Positions 1-7,495 of a DNA stretch of 32,504 nt are shown in pieces; within the stretch, counting starts at the first letter, position 1, and every line of letters begins with the position of its first letter. The position numbers and the translations under genes were made by a program. The notes under the pieces were generated by a model. That model did not search any database, was not told the DNA's origin, and saw only the letters and a program-made list of their open reading frames with translations. This DNA is from Prevotella sp. UBA2754 (lineage in GTDB: Bacteria; Bacteroidota; Bacteroidia; Bacteroidales; Bacteroidaceae): contig DEJG01000024.1 of the NCBI GenBank assembly GCA_002353295.1, forward strand, positions 4,172 through 36,675, in the 5' to 3' direction.

Positions 1-20
1 GTGACTGTTTTCTTTGCCAT
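1..20 (-). CDS. rpsK: 30S ribosomal protein S11, N-terminal fragment
   Basis: Only the first six codons (MAKKTV) and two further bases lie in the window; the gene runs off the left edge. The start codon is at 18-20 on the minus strand, 39 nt after the rpsM stop. S11 forms part of the 30S platform at the mRNA exit. The call rests on the typical S11 N-terminus and on the usual rpsM-rpsK order, since too little sequence is present for any domain. The spacer before it is filled by a 7-bp tandem repeat instead of a Shine-Dalgarno sequence. Confidence 0.85.
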
Positions 21-26
21 AATCTT

Positions 27-54
27 TAAACTCTAAACTCTAAACGTTAAACTT
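27..54. repeat. 7-bp tandem repeat between rpsM and rpsK
   Basis: Four consecutive 7-bp units read taaactc, taaactc, taaacgt and taaactt on the plus strand. They fill most of the 39-bp spacer and end 6 bp before the rpsK start codon. On the transcribed strand the units are purine-rich (GAGTTTA). This is one of five such intergenic repeats in the window; the sequences differ but period and placement are alike. Confidence 0.85.
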
Positions 55-59
55 AAAAA

Positions 60-440
60 TTACTTCGTGGCCTTCTTCTTGTTAGCTACAGTCTTCTTCT
101 TACCCTTACGTGTACGGGCATTGTTCTTGGTGCTCTGACCACGAACAGGAAGACCGTGGCGATGACGTACACCACGATAGCAACCAATATCCATCAGTCG
201 CTTGATATTCAACTGGATCTCACTGCGGAGATCACCTTCTACTTTGAATTCAGCGCCGATAATTTCACGGATTTTAGCTGCCTGATCGTCACTCCATTCA
301 CTGACTTTCAGGTCACGGCTCACGCCGGCCTTGTCCAAAATCTTTGCTGAACTACTTCGACCAATACCATAGATATAGGTCAATGCGATTTCGCCACGCT
401 TCTCTTGGGGCAAATCTACTCCAACAATTCTTATTGCCAT
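60..440 (-). CDS. rpsM: 30S ribosomal protein S13
   Basis: S13 sits in the head of the 30S subunit and contributes to the bridges to the 50S subunit and to P-site tRNA contact. The 126-residue product has the family's normal length. The N-terminal helix-two-turn-helix region carries VDLP and YGIG (residues 8-27). The conserved basic segment GCYRGVRHRHGLPVRGQ (86-102) follows, and a lysine-rich tail (111-126) is expected to reach towards tRNA. It follows rpmJ after a 105-bp spacer that may hold a promoter. ATG start; no strong Shine-Dalgarno is visible. Confidence 0.98.
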   Translation of the reverse strand: MAIRIVGVDLPQEKRGEIALTYIYGIGRSSSAKILDKAGVSRDLKVSEWSDDQAAKIREIIGAEFKVEGDLRSEIQLNIKRLMDIGCYRGVRHRHGLPVRGQSTKNNARTRKGKKKTVANKKKATK

Positions 441-490
441 TTTTAACTAATAAATAAAATAATAAAATTCGAATTTTGCTAAAAAGCATG

Positions 491-498
491 CAAAGTTA
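491..498 (-). promoter_or_regulatory. possible Bacteroidota promoter -7 element upstream of rpsM
   Basis: The minus strand reads TAACTTTG, matching the TAnnTTTG -7 consensus of the Bacteroidota primary sigma factor. It lies about 50 nt upstream of the rpsM start in the 105-bp rpmJ-rpsM spacer. I see no TTG or TTTG at the expected -33 spacing, so this is a weak call. It could provide extra initiation for rpsM, rpsK and the genes beyond the window. Confidence 0.35.
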
Positions 499-545
499 CG
501 CAAAATATTTGATATCCCGCTCTCTTTTTATGCTTATTTAACTAA

Positions 546-662
546 TTAACCCTGACGCATCTTGTACTTAGGGTTCTTCTTGTTGATAACGAACAGGCGT
601 CCCTTACGACGTACAATCTTGCAGTCTGGGGTGCGCTTCTTCAATGATGCTCTTGTCTTCAT
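546..662 (-). CDS. rpmJ: 50S ribosomal protein L36
   Basis: This 38-residue protein begins MKTRASLKKRTPDCKIVRR and ends NPKYKMRQG, which matches L36 closely. L36 is a small late-assembling 50S protein. The zinc-binding CxxC...CxxxxH pattern is absent: only one cysteine (residue 14) remains, so this is the zinc-independent (C-) form. A Shine-Dalgarno-like GAGGAGA lies about 7 nt before the ATG, stronger than for most neighbours. It sits 18 bp after infA in the usual map-infA-rpmJ-rpsM order. Confidence 0.95.
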   Translation of the reverse strand: MKTRASLKKRTPDCKIVRRKGRLFVINKKNPKYKMRQG

Positions 663-680
663 TATATTGTCTCCTCTAAA

Positions 681-899
681 TTATTTGTATCTAAACACAA
701 TTCGTCCTTTTGTCAGGTCGTAGGGACTCATTTCTACCTTCACCTTATCACCGGGCAGAATCTTAATGTAATGCATACGCATCTTACCAGAGATATGTGC
801 AATGATGGGCACACCATTTTCCAACTCTACTCGGAACATAGCATTGGATAATGCCTCTACGATGGTTCCGTCTTGTTCGATAGCACCTTGCTTTGCCAT
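681..899 (-). CDS. infA: translation initiation factor IF-1
   Basis: IF-1 is a small OB-fold protein that occupies the 30S A site during initiation. I chose the ATG at 899 (MAKQGAIEQDGTIVEAL), giving 72 residues, the standard family length. An in-frame ATG at 920 would add seven residues and overlap the end of map, and the family does not carry such an extension. Conserved features are FRVELENG, AHISGKMR and the C-terminal LTKGRIVFRYK. With this start the gene lies one base after the map stop codon, so translational coupling is likely. Confidence 0.95.
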   Translation of the reverse strand: MAKQGAIEQDGTIVEALSNAMFRVELENGVPIIAHISGKMRMHYIKILPGDKVKVEMSPYDLTKGRIVFRYK

Positions 900-900
900 A

Positions 901-1701
901 CTAATATTTTTTGCCTTCAATACTTTCTACTTCCTCAAACGATGAGAGAATCTCTGCCCTCCCCTTGCGAATGGCCACAGTATGCTCGAAATGAGCAGCT
1001 GGTTTACCATCGCGGGTGCGAATAGTCCATCGGTCAGCATCCAGATAGATATCACGCTTTCCCATCGTGATCATCGGTTCAATGGCGATACACATACTGG
1101 CTTTCAGCATGGTGCCATTACCTCGGCGACCATAGTTAGGAACGGGCGGGTCTTCGTGCATCTTATGACCGATGCCATGACCTGTGAGCTCACGCACAAC
1201 GCCGTAACCTTGAGCTTCGCAATGCTCTTGGACGGCACTGCTTACATCGCCCACATGATGTCCTGCCACTGCTTGTTCAATACCCTTGTAGAGCGCTTCC
1301 TTGGTTGTACGCAGCAGTCGCTGCTTGTCCTCACTGATCTCACCCACACAGAATGTGTAGCAAGAATCGCCGCAGAAGTCGTTGAGCAGTGTTCCGCAGT
1401 CGATGGAGATGATATCTCCGTCCTGAAGCACGGTCTGCTCATTGGGTACGCCGTGCACCACAACATCATTGACTGATGTGCAGATGCTGGCAGGAAACGG
1501 CCCTCCATAGGGATTGGGGAAACCCTTAAAAGTGGGGATTGCTCCATGATCGCGGATAAACTCTTCGGCAATCTTATCCAACTGGAGGGTCGTTACACCA
1601 GGCTTGATATGTTTTGCTAATTCACCGAGGGTTTTCCCAACAAGTTGGTTCGCCTCGCGCATCAGCTCAATCTCATCTTCTGTCTTCAGAAATATCTTCA
1701 T
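901..1701 (-). CDS. map: type I methionine aminopeptidase
   Basis: The enzyme removes the initiator methionine from nascent proteins in the cytosol. The 266-residue product is a single pita-bread peptidase domain. All five metal ligands are visible by alignment with the E. coli enzyme: D101 (SIDCG), D112 (CGDSC), H175 (TGHGIGH), E208 (IEPM) and E239 (FEHT). The substrate-side H83 (VVHG) is also present. There is no zinc-finger or SH3-like N-terminal extension. It follows secY by 6 bp and abuts infA. Confidence 0.98.
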   Translation of the reverse strand: MKIFLKTEDEIELMREANQLVGKTLGELAKHIKPGVTTLQLDKIAEEFIRDHGAIPTFKGFPNPYGGPFPASICTSVNDVVVHGVPNEQTVLQDGDIISIDCGTLLNDFCGDSCYTFCVGEISEDKQRLLRTTKEALYKGIEQAVAGHHVGDVSSAVQEHCEAQGYGVVRELTGHGIGHKMHEDPPVPNYGRRGNGTMLKASMCIAIEPMITMGKRDIYLDADRWTIRTRDGKPAAHFEHTVAIRKGRAEILSSFEEVESIEGKKY

Positions 1702-1707
1702 ACAGAC

Positions 1708-3051
1708 TTAGTATGCAGTCACACCGCCACGTCCATGGATACGGCCTGAGTTGAGCAGACCGTCATAATGACGCATCAGCAGGTGGCTCTCAATCTGCTG
1801 GAGTGTGTCAAGCACGACACCAACAAGAATCAGCAGAGAGGTACCTCCGAAGAACTGCGAGAAAGCGTCCTGCACATTCAAAAGTCCAGCCAGAGCAGGC
1901 ATTACGGCAATGAAGGCGATAAACAGAGAACCAGGCAACGTGATACGCGACATAATCGTGTCGATATAGTCAGCTGTTGGTTTTCCTGGCTTGATTCCAG
2001 GAATGAATCCATTATTACGCTTCATGTCTTCAGCCATCTGGGTTGGATTGAGTGTGATAGCCGTATAGAAATAGGTAAACGCGATGATGAGCAATGCAAA
2101 GATAATGTTGTAAGTCCAGCTGTGATGATTCAGCAGCGAACGAACGAACCAACTTGCATTCTCAGGAGCAGCATACTGCACAAATGCCAGAGGGATGAAC
2201 ATCAGAGCCTGAGCAAAGATGATAGGCATCACATTGGCAGCGAACAGCTTCAAGGGGATGTACTGGCGTGCACCACCTACCTGCTGGTTACCTACAAGAC
2301 GCTTAGCATACTGTACGGGAACCTTGCGGACACCCTGTACCAAAACGATAGATGCACATACAACTGCATAGAGAATGATAATCTCGACGAGGAACATCAC
2401 CAGTCCACCACCGGTAATGGCGGTGAAGCGTGAGCTGACCTCCTGGATGAATGCCTGAGGCAGACGGGCGATGATACCGATCATAATGATCAGCGAGATA
2501 CCATTTCCAATACCTTTATCCGTAATGCGCTCACCCAACCAAAGGATAAACATACTACCTGCGGCAAGGATAATCGTTGCTGGGAATACGAATACTGACC
2601 AGCTGATACCAGATGCCAAGGCAGCACCGGCCTGCATTTTCAGATTGATGAGGTAGCTCGGAGCCTGGAACAGCAGAATAGCCACTGTCAGGTAGCGAGT
2701 GTAAGTCATAATCTTCTTGCGGCCGCTTTCACCCTCACGCTGCATCTTCTGGAAGTAAGGTACAGCAACAGCGAGGAGCTGCATAACGATGGAAGCAGAG
2801 ATGTAGGGCATGATTCCAAGCGCAAAGATGGACGCATTGGAAAATGCACCACCGGAGAACATGTCCAAAAGCGACATCAGACCGCCCTGGGTTTGTGACT
2901 GCAACTTGTCGAGTAATTCAGGGTTGATACCTGGCAATACTACGAACGAGCCAAAACGATAAATCGCTACAAACAGAAGAGTTATCAGGATGCGCTGGCG
3001 CAGGTCCTCAATCTTCCAAATGTTCTTCAGTGTCTCTATAAACTTCTTCAT
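1708..3051 (-). CDS. secY: preprotein translocase subunit SecY
   Basis: SecY forms the protein-conducting channel of the inner membrane with SecE, whose gene is also in this window. The 447-residue product shows about ten hydrophobic segments; the first (about 20-40) ends in the conserved FVVLPGI. Cytoplasmic-loop motifs GERITDKGIGNG (173-184) and RKVPVQYAKR (242-251), which contact ribosome and SecA, are intact. It is 5 bp after rplO and 6 bp before map, in the usual spc order. ATG start. Confidence 0.98.
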   Translation of the reverse strand: MKKFIETLKNIWKIEDLRQRILITLLFVAIYRFGSFVVLPGINPELLDKLQSQTQGGLMSLLDMFSGGAFSNASIFALGIMPYISASIVMQLLAVAVPYFQKMQREGESGRKKIMTYTRYLTVAILLFQAPSYLINLKMQAGAALASGISWSVFVFPATIILAAGSMFILWLGERITDKGIGNGISLIIMIGIIARLPQAFIQEVSSRFTAITGGGLVMFLVEIIILYAVVCASIVLVQGVRKVPVQYAKRLVGNQQVGGARQYIPLKLFAANVMPIIFAQALMFIPLAFVQYAAPENASWFVRSLLNHHSWTYNIIFALLIIAFTYFYTAITLNPTQMAEDMKRNNGFIPGIKPGKPTADYIDTIMSRITLPGSLFIAFIAVMPALAGLLNVQDAFSQFFGGTSLLILVGVVLDTLQQIESHLLMRHYDGLLNSGRIHGRGGVTAY

Positions 3052-3056
3052 CTTGT

Positions 3057-3503
3057 TTAGATAATTGTTGCGTTACCACCAACTGCCTTGATAGCTTCTT
3101 CGGCAGTCTTTGAGAAAGCATTGGCCTCTACATCGACCTTAGCCTTCAATTCACCATTACCGAGAATCTTTACGAGCTCCTTGCCACTGGTCAGACCGGC
3201 TGCTACGAGTTCAGCAATACCAATCTTTGTGTAGCCCTTCTGCTCAGCAAGTTTCTGGAGGGTAGACAGGTTAACAGCGAAATACTCCTTGTGGTTGATA
3301 TTTTTGAATCCACTCTTTGGAACACGACGCTGCAATGGCATCTGACCACCTTCGAAACCGATCTTCTTCTTGTAACCGGAACGAGCCTTGGCACCCTTGT
3401 GACCACGGGTAGAAGTACCGCCCAGACCAGAACCTGGTCCGCGACCGATACGACGACGTGAGTGGGTTGAGCCCTCAGCTGGTTTTAAAGTATGTAGTTT
3501 CAT
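3057..3503 (-). CDS. rplO: 50S ribosomal protein L15
   Basis: L15 binds 23S rRNA in the 50S core and is needed for late assembly. The 148-residue protein has the glycine- and arginine-rich N-terminal extension (RRRIGRGPGSGLGGTSTRGH, from residue 16) that threads into rRNA, then the globular domain with GFEGGQMPLQRRVPK. Length and both parts are normal. It lies between rpmD and secY; the 26-bp spacer before it shows no clear Shine-Dalgarno. Confidence 0.98.
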   Translation of the reverse strand: MKLHTLKPAEGSTHSRRRIGRGPGSGLGGTSTRGHKGAKARSGYKKKIGFEGGQMPLQRRVPKSGFKNINHKEYFAVNLSTLQKLAEQKGYTKIGIAELVAAGLTSGKELVKILGNGELKAKVDVEANAFSKTAEEAIKAVGGNATII

Positions 3504-3529
3504 AATCGTATCTGTTTTTAAGAATTAAT

Positions 3530-3706
3530 TTAATCGATAACAGTCACTAAGTGATGAACCTTACGGATCATACCACGGATTACGGGATTATCCTCAACCT
3601 CAACAACCTGAGAAATCTTGTGAAGACCTAAGGCCTGCAAAGTGCGCTTCTGGTCTACGGGATATCCGATCTTGCTCTTAATCTGCTTAATCTTAATTGT
3701 TGCCAT
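3530..3706 (-). CDS. rpmD: 50S ribosomal protein L30
   Basis: The 58-residue product begins MATIKIKQIKSKIGYP and ends HHLVTVID, a typical bacterial L30. It contains the conserved QKRTLQALGLHKI segment (19-31) and the RGMIRKVHHLV end. L30 sits on the 50S subunit near 5S rRNA. An AAGGAGA Shine-Dalgarno lies about 8 nt before the ATG, within the 14-bp spacer after rpsE. Gene order rpsE-rpmD-rplO is standard. Confidence 0.97.
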   Translation of the reverse strand: MATIKIKQIKSKIGYPVDQKRTLQALGLHKISQVVEVEDNPVIRGMIRKVHHLVTVID

Positions 3707-3720
3707 AGTTGTAATCTCCT

Positions 3721-4233
3721 TTATCCTCTAAATACTTTTTCCATACTGATACCACGAGTACCTGCAATAGTATAGGCATCACGCATCTCACTCAGAGCAG
3801 CGATAGTAGCCTTTACCAAGTTGTGGGGGTTAGAAGAACCCTTAGACTTAGCAAGCACATCCTTCACACCAACACTCTCAAGAACGGCACGCATAGCACC
3901 ACCAGCTACCAGTCCGGTACCGGCTGCGGCTGGCTTCAGGAATACCTGGGCACCACCGAAACGTGCTTCCATCTCATGAGGAATTGTTCCTTTCAGAACG
4001 GGAACCTTCACCAGATTCTTCTTAGCTGCCTCAACACCCTTAGCGATAGCGGCGGTAACTTCACCAGCCTTGCCAAGACCCCAGCCAATGATACCATTGC
4101 CGTCACCGACAACGACGATTGCTGCGAATGTAAAGGTGCGACCTCCCTTTGTTACCTTAGTAACACGGTTGATGGCAACCAGTCTGTCTTTCAACTCTAC
4201 GTCACTATTTATTTTAACTTTGTTCATTGCCAT
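3721..4233 (-). CDS. rpsE: 30S ribosomal protein S5
   Basis: S5 helps form the mRNA entry tunnel and influences decoding accuracy. The 170-residue protein has the N-terminal dsRBD-like S5 domain with the RVTKVTKGGRTFTFAAIVVV strand-loop and GWGLGKAGEV, then the C-terminal domain with SKGSSNPHNLVKAT. Start may be MAMNKV (4233) or the second ATG two codons later; the first is kept. It lies 6 bp after rplR and 14 bp before rpmD. Confidence 0.98.
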   Translation of the reverse strand: MAMNKVKINSDVELKDRLVAINRVTKVTKGGRTFTFAAIVVVGDGNGIIGWGLGKAGEVTAAIAKGVEAAKKNLVKVPVLKGTIPHEMEARFGGAQVFLKPAAAGTGLVAGGAMRAVLESVGVKDVLAKSKGSSNPHNLVKATIAALSEMRDAYTIAGTRGISMEKVFRG

Positions 4234-4239
4234 AATCGT

Positions 4240-4584
4240 TTAAAATTTAAGTCCACCTTTACGTGCTGCATCAGCCAGAGACTTTACGCGGCCATGATAG
4301 AGATAACCATTACGGTCGAAGACAACAGCGCTAATGCCTGCCTCCTGAGCCTTCTGGGCTACCAACTCACCAACCTTCTCAGCCTGCTGGATCTTAGGCA
4401 TAGCCTCAAGACCGATAGACGATGCTGCTGCAAGAGTTTTACCTTCCAAATCGTTGATCACCTGAGCATAGATCTGCTTGTTGCTGCGGAATACGCTCAA
4501 GCGAGGACGCTCGGCTGTGCCGAACACGTTCTTACGAATTCTATATTTAATCTTAATTCGTCTTTCTACTTTCTTTGTTGTCAT
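4240..4584 (-). CDS. rplR: 50S ribosomal protein L18
   Basis: L18 binds 5S rRNA and links it with L5 to the central protuberance. The 114-residue product has a lysine/arginine-rich N-terminus (residues 1-18), the RPRLSVFRSNKQIYAQVI core (27-44) and the C-terminal YHGRVKSLADAARKGGLKF. Length is normal. The spacer to rplF upstream is filled with a 7-bp tandem repeat and offers no Shine-Dalgarno. Confidence 0.98.
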   Translation of the reverse strand: MTTKKVERRIKIKYRIRKNVFGTAERPRLSVFRSNKQIYAQVINDLEGKTLAAASSIGLEAMPKIQQAEKVGELVAQKAQEAGISAVVFDRNGYLYHGRVKSLADAARKGGLKF

Positions 4585-4591
4585 AATCTTG

Positions 4592-4621
4592 AATTCTTAA
4601 TTCTTAATTCCTAATTCTTAA
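4592..4621. repeat. 7-bp tandem repeat between rplF and rplR
   Basis: The plus strand shows four units, aattctt, aattctt, aattcct and aattctt, followed by a partial unit running into the rplF stop codon. It ends 7 bp before the rplR start. The transcribed strand reads as repeated AAGAATT, so it could act as an A/G-rich initiation region. One of five related placements in the window. Confidence 0.85.
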
Positions 4622-5191
4622 TTATTTAGCGGCAGCTGACTTACCCGACTTACGACGGATAACCTCGCCCTTAAACAAGATACCCTTACCCTTGTAAGGC
4701 TCCGGCATGCGGAAAGAACGAATCTTAGCACAAATGAGTCCGAGCAACTGCTTGTCGCAAGACTCCAGAATAATCTGAGGGTTCTGGTTACGCTCCATCT
4801 TGGTTTCAACCTTTACTTCCTTTGGAAGCTGGATAAAGATGGGGTGAGTGTAACCCAGTGAGAACTCGATGATGTTACCTTGGTTAGAAACACGGTAACC
4901 TACACCGATAAGTTCCATCTCTTTCTTATAACCTTCGCTCACACCAACAACCATATTGTTGATCAAAGCACGATACAGACCATGGAAAGCCTGCTTCTGC
5001 TTGATGTTCACGGGACTATTCTCGTCAATCTCAAATGTAATGCGTCCATCAGCAACAGTCATCTTGATGGATGGATCAACCTTCTGTGAGAGTTCACCCT
5101 TAGGACCTTTTACTGTAACGACTCCGTCCTGACCCTGAGCAACGGTAACACCGGCAGGGATACTAATTGGCAATTTTCCTATTCTTGACAT
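4622..5191 (-). CDS. rplF: 50S ribosomal protein L6
   Basis: L6 lies near the factor-binding site of the 50S subunit, close to the sarcin-ricin loop. I chose the ATG at 5191 (MSRIGKLPISIP), giving 189 residues; a TTG five codons upstream would give an untypical N-terminus. A good Shine-Dalgarno, GGAGGA, lies about 7 nt before this ATG, supporting the choice. Two tandem L6 domains are visible, and the second contains the signature PEPYKGKGILFKGEVIRRK. It follows rpsH by 15 bp. Confidence 0.97.
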   Translation of the reverse strand: MSRIGKLPISIPAGVTVAQGQDGVVTVKGPKGELSQKVDPSIKMTVADGRITFEIDENSPVNIKQKQAFHGLYRALINNMVVGVSEGYKKEMELIGVGYRVSNQGNIIEFSLGYTHPIFIQLPKEVKVETKMERNQNPQIILESCDKQLLGLICAKIRSFRMPEPYKGKGILFKGEVIRRKSGKSAAAK

Positions 5192-5206
5192 AATCGAGTC
5201 CTCCAA

Positions 5207-5602
5207 TTAATATACGTAACAAAGTACCTCTCCGCCAATCTTCAGGGCAGCAGCCTCTTTGTCTGTCATTACACCTTGGGATGTAGATAAAATGGCTATA
5301 CCTAATCCGTTAATTACTCTCGGCATGTCTTTGTAACCAGTGTACTTGCGGAGACCTGGAGTAGACACGCGTTTCAGGCACTTGATGGCATTAGCCTTCG
5401 TGGCCGGATCGTACTTCAAGGCAACCTTGATAGTACCCTGAGGTCCATCCTCGACGAACTTGTAGTTCAGGATGTAACCCTTCTCGAAGAGGATCTTAGT
5501 GATTTCCTTCTTCAAGTTAGACGCAGGAACCTCAACAACACGGTGATGAGCCATGATGGCGTTTCTGAGTCTGGTCAGATAATCTGCTATTGGATCTGTC
5601 AT
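5207..5602 (-). CDS. rpsH: 30S ribosomal protein S8
   Basis: S8 is a primary 16S rRNA-binding protein, and in E. coli it also represses spc operon translation. The 131-residue product begins MTDPIADYLTRLRNA and ends with the conserved STSQGVMTDKEAAALKIGGE and LCYVY. Both domains are intact and length is normal. It lies 57 bp after rpsN; that spacer holds a small GC hairpin. Confidence 0.98.
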   Translation of the reverse strand: MTDPIADYLTRLRNAIMAHHRVVEVPASNLKKEITKILFEKGYILNYKFVEDGPQGTIKVALKYDPATKANAIKCLKRVSTPGLRKYTGYKDMPRVINGLGIAILSTSQGVMTDKEAAALKIGGEVLCYVY

Positions 5603-5622
5603 AAAATAAATTGTTTAATTAA

Positions 5623-5637
5623 TCGGGACTGCCCCGA
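5623..5637 (-). other. small hairpin in the rpsN-rpsH spacer
   Basis: Within the AT-rich 57-bp spacer the arms tcggg (5623-5627) and cccga (5633-5637) pair around a 5-nt loop. There is no T-run on the transcribed side, so it is not an obvious terminator. It could shield or present the rpsH start, or be chance. Confidence 0.3.
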
Positions 5638-5659
5638 CAATATTAATAATTCTCTTTTC

Positions 5660-5962
5660 TTACCAACTTGCCTTCTTTACGCCTGGAATCAGACCGCTAG
5701 AAGCCATCTCACGGAACTGGATACGCGAAAGACCGAACTGACGCATATATCCTTTGGGACGACCAGTGATCTTACAACGATTGTGCAGACGGATAGGATT
5801 AGCATTCTTGGGGATGCTCTGGAGCTTGCGAGCTGCCTCGTAAGCCTCTGCGGGATCCTCACTAGTTGCAATAATCTTCTTCAGTGCTGCACGCTTCTCT
5901 GCGTAACGGGCAACCATCTTAGCGCGCTTTACCTCGCGGGCTTTCATTGATTCTTTTGCCAT
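5660..5962 (-). CDS. rpsN: 30S ribosomal protein S14, zinc-independent form
   Basis: S14 is in the 30S head near the A-site tRNA. The 100-residue product is the long form without the CxxC...CxxC zinc ribbon: residues 62-64 read RCK and the second pair is missing. The C-terminal GRPKGYMRQFGLSRIQFREMA and LIPGVKKASW are typical. It lies 5 bp after rplE, in the usual L5-S14-S8 order. Confidence 0.98.
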   Translation of the reverse strand: MAKESMKAREVKRAKMVARYAEKRAALKKIIATSEDPAEAYEAARKLQSIPKNANPIRLHNRCKITGRPKGYMRQFGLSRIQFREMASSGLIPGVKKASW

Positions 5963-5967
5963 ATCTC

Positions 5968-6522
5968 TTAATCGTTTTTAGCGTTCTTGAATGGCAGACC
6001 GAAGCCCTTCAGCAGTGCATAACCCTCCTCGTCAGTCTTGGCAGACGTAACGAAAGTGATGTTCATACCCTGAATGCGGTCTACTGTATCAATATTGATC
6101 TCAGGGAAGATAATCTGCTCCTGAACACCAAGAGTGTAGTTGCCACGACCGTCGAACTTGCTCTCGATACCCTTGAAGTCACGGATACGGGGCAGAGCCA
6201 CGCGAACGAGTTTCTCCAAGAATTCGTACATACGCTCACGACGCAGTGTTACCATTACACCGATAGGCATCTTCTTACGGAGCTTGAAGTTAGCGATATC
6301 CTTCTTAGAATATGTGGCAACAGCCTTCTGACCGGTAATGGTCGTAATCTCGTTGATAGCAACGTCAATAATCTTCTTGTCCTGTGTGGCATCACCCAGA
6401 CCCTGGTTGATGACAATCTTCTTCAGAACAGGAATCTGCATAGCTGAAGTGTAGTTGAACTGCTTCTGCAGAGCAGGAGCGATCTGCTCCTTATACTGTT
6501 TCTTTAACTGTGCTGTATCCAT
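5968..6522 (-). CDS. rplE: 50S ribosomal protein L5
   Basis: L5 binds 5S rRNA and contacts P-site tRNA. The 184-residue product contains KIVINQGLGDATQDKK (about 34-49), GQKAVATYSKKDIANFKLR and the C-terminal EGYALLKGFGLPF. Its start codon overlaps the rplX stop by one base (TAATG), and a strong Shine-Dalgarno, GGGGAGGAAA, lies inside the last codons of rplX. Termination-reinitiation coupling between the two is therefore likely. Confidence 0.98.
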   Translation of the reverse strand: MDTAQLKKQYKEQIAPALQKQFNYTSAMQIPVLKKIVINQGLGDATQDKKIIDVAINEITTITGQKAVATYSKKDIANFKLRKKMPIGVMVTLRRERMYEFLEKLVRVALPRIRDFKGIESKFDGRGNYTLGVQEQIIFPEINIDTVDRIQGMNITFVTSAKTDEEGYALLKGFGLPFKNAKND

Positions 6523-6839
6523 TATTTAATTTCCTCCCCTGACTTTTTAGCGACACGAATCACGTTCTTGCCCTCGTGCTTGATAGAAACACGTGTAGCC
6601 TTACCGCTCTTCGGGTCAATCAGACTTACATTTGAGATATGTATCGGAGCCTCCTGCTTGATGATACCACCCTGAGGGTGCTGTGCACTTGGCTTGGTGC
6701 TCTTAGATACCATATTCACGCCTTCTACCAGAACTTTCTGTTCTTTGATGAAGGCCTTGAGCACCTTACCCTTCTGGCCTTTGTCCTTGCCAGCGAGGAT
6801 AATCACCTCATCACCTTTTCTAATATGTAACTTACTCAT
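6522..6839 (-). CDS. rplX: 50S ribosomal protein L24
   Basis: L24 starts 50S assembly by binding near the 5' end of 23S rRNA. The 105-residue protein begins MSKLHIRKGDEVIILAGKDK, the KOW motif, followed by GKVLKAF and the internal basic stretch SKSTKPSAQHPQGGI. Its final codons (SGEEIK) encode the Shine-Dalgarno for rplE and its stop overlaps the rplE start by one base. It follows rplN by 19 bp. Confidence 0.98.
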   Translation of the reverse strand: MSKLHIRKGDEVIILAGKDKGQKGKVLKAFIKEQKVLVEGVNMVSKSTKPSAQHPQGGIIKQEAPIHISNVSLIDPKSGKATRVSIKHEGKNVIRVAKKSGEEIK

Positions 6840-6858
6840 TTCTTGATTGCTTTAAATG

Positions 6859-7224
6859 TTAAAGAACCTCAGGTGCCAGTGAAACGACCTTCATATTAAC
6901 GGCACGCAACTCACGGGCTACAGGACCGAAGATACGGCTGCCGCGAAGTTCACCAGCGTTGTTCAGCAGCACACAAGCATTATCGTCGAAACGGATGTAT
7001 GAACCATCAGCACGACGAATCTCCTTCTTTGTGCGAACAACCAAAGCCTTAGATACTGCACCTTTTTTAACATCACTTGTAGGGATGGCGTTCTTGATAG
7101 CAACGACGATTACATCACCTACGCTGGCATAACGGCGGCGTGTACCACCCAGTACGCGGATGCAAAGAGCCTCACGTGCACCGCTGTTGTCAGCTACTGT
7201 CAGTCTTGTCTCAGTCTGTATCAT
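6859..7224 (-). CDS. rplN: 50S ribosomal protein L14
   Basis: L14 lies at the subunit interface and contacts 16S rRNA. The 121-residue product begins MIQTETRLTVADNSGA and contains CIRVLGGTRRRYA, YIRFDDNACVLLNN and the C-terminal SRIFGPVARELR segment. Length is the family standard. It sits 2 bp after rpsQ, so coupled translation is likely. Confidence 0.98.
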   Translation of the reverse strand: MIQTETRLTVADNSGAREALCIRVLGGTRRRYASVGDVIVVAIKNAIPTSDVKKGAVSKALVVRTKKEIRRADGSYIRFDDNACVLLNNAGELRGSRIFGPVARELRAVNMKVVSLAPEVL

Positions 7225-7226
7225 AA

Positions 7227-7484
7227 TTACTTAGCTTTTTCAACAATCTGTACTAATCTCCATCTCTTCGTCTTTGACAAAGGACGTGTCTCCATAACGA
7301 GTACGGTATCACCTACCTGGCACTCATTCTTCTCATCGTGAACATGGTACTTCTTTGTCTTCTGGACAAACTTACCATAAATCGGGTGCTTCTCCTTGAA
7401 CTTAGCAGCAATAACAATGGTTTTATCCATTTTGTTACTGATAACGACACCCTGTCTTGTCTTTCTTAAATTTCTTGTTTCCAT
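7227..7484 (-). CDS. rpsQ: 30S ribosomal protein S17
   Basis: S17 is a primary 16S rRNA-binding OB-fold protein. The ATG at 7484 (METRNLRKTRQGVVISNK) gives 85 residues and the usual N-terminus; another in-frame ATG at 7493 would add MVQ and sits 2 bp after the rpmC stop, so it remains possible. Conserved features are NKMDKTIVIA, the segment HPIYGKFV and the strand GDTVLVMETRPLSKTKRW. Confidence 0.96.
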   Translation of the reverse strand: METRNLRKTRQGVVISNKMDKTIVIAAKFKEKHPIYGKFVQKTKKYHVHDEKNECQVGDTVLVMETRPLSKTKRWRLVQIVEKAK

Positions 7485-7495
7485 CTGGACCATTA

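Noticed and set aside
900..920. Upstream ATG giving a seven-residue extension of IF-1
   Set aside because: It overlaps map and lengthens a protein whose family size is 72 residues; the ATG at 899 gives the standard N-terminus.
1768..2433. Plus-strand open frame of 221 codons opposite secY
   Set aside because: Its translation has no recognisable domain, it is entirely antisense to a conserved gene, and it lacks a promoter or Shine-Dalgarno.
3823..4614. Plus-strand open frame of 263 codons across rpsE and rplR
   Set aside because: It spans two conserved genes and their spacer on the other strand, with composition expected of a shadow frame.
5192..5206. TTG start giving five extra residues on L6
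   Set aside because: The ATG at 5191 has a well-placed GGAGGA and yields the typical MSRIGK start.
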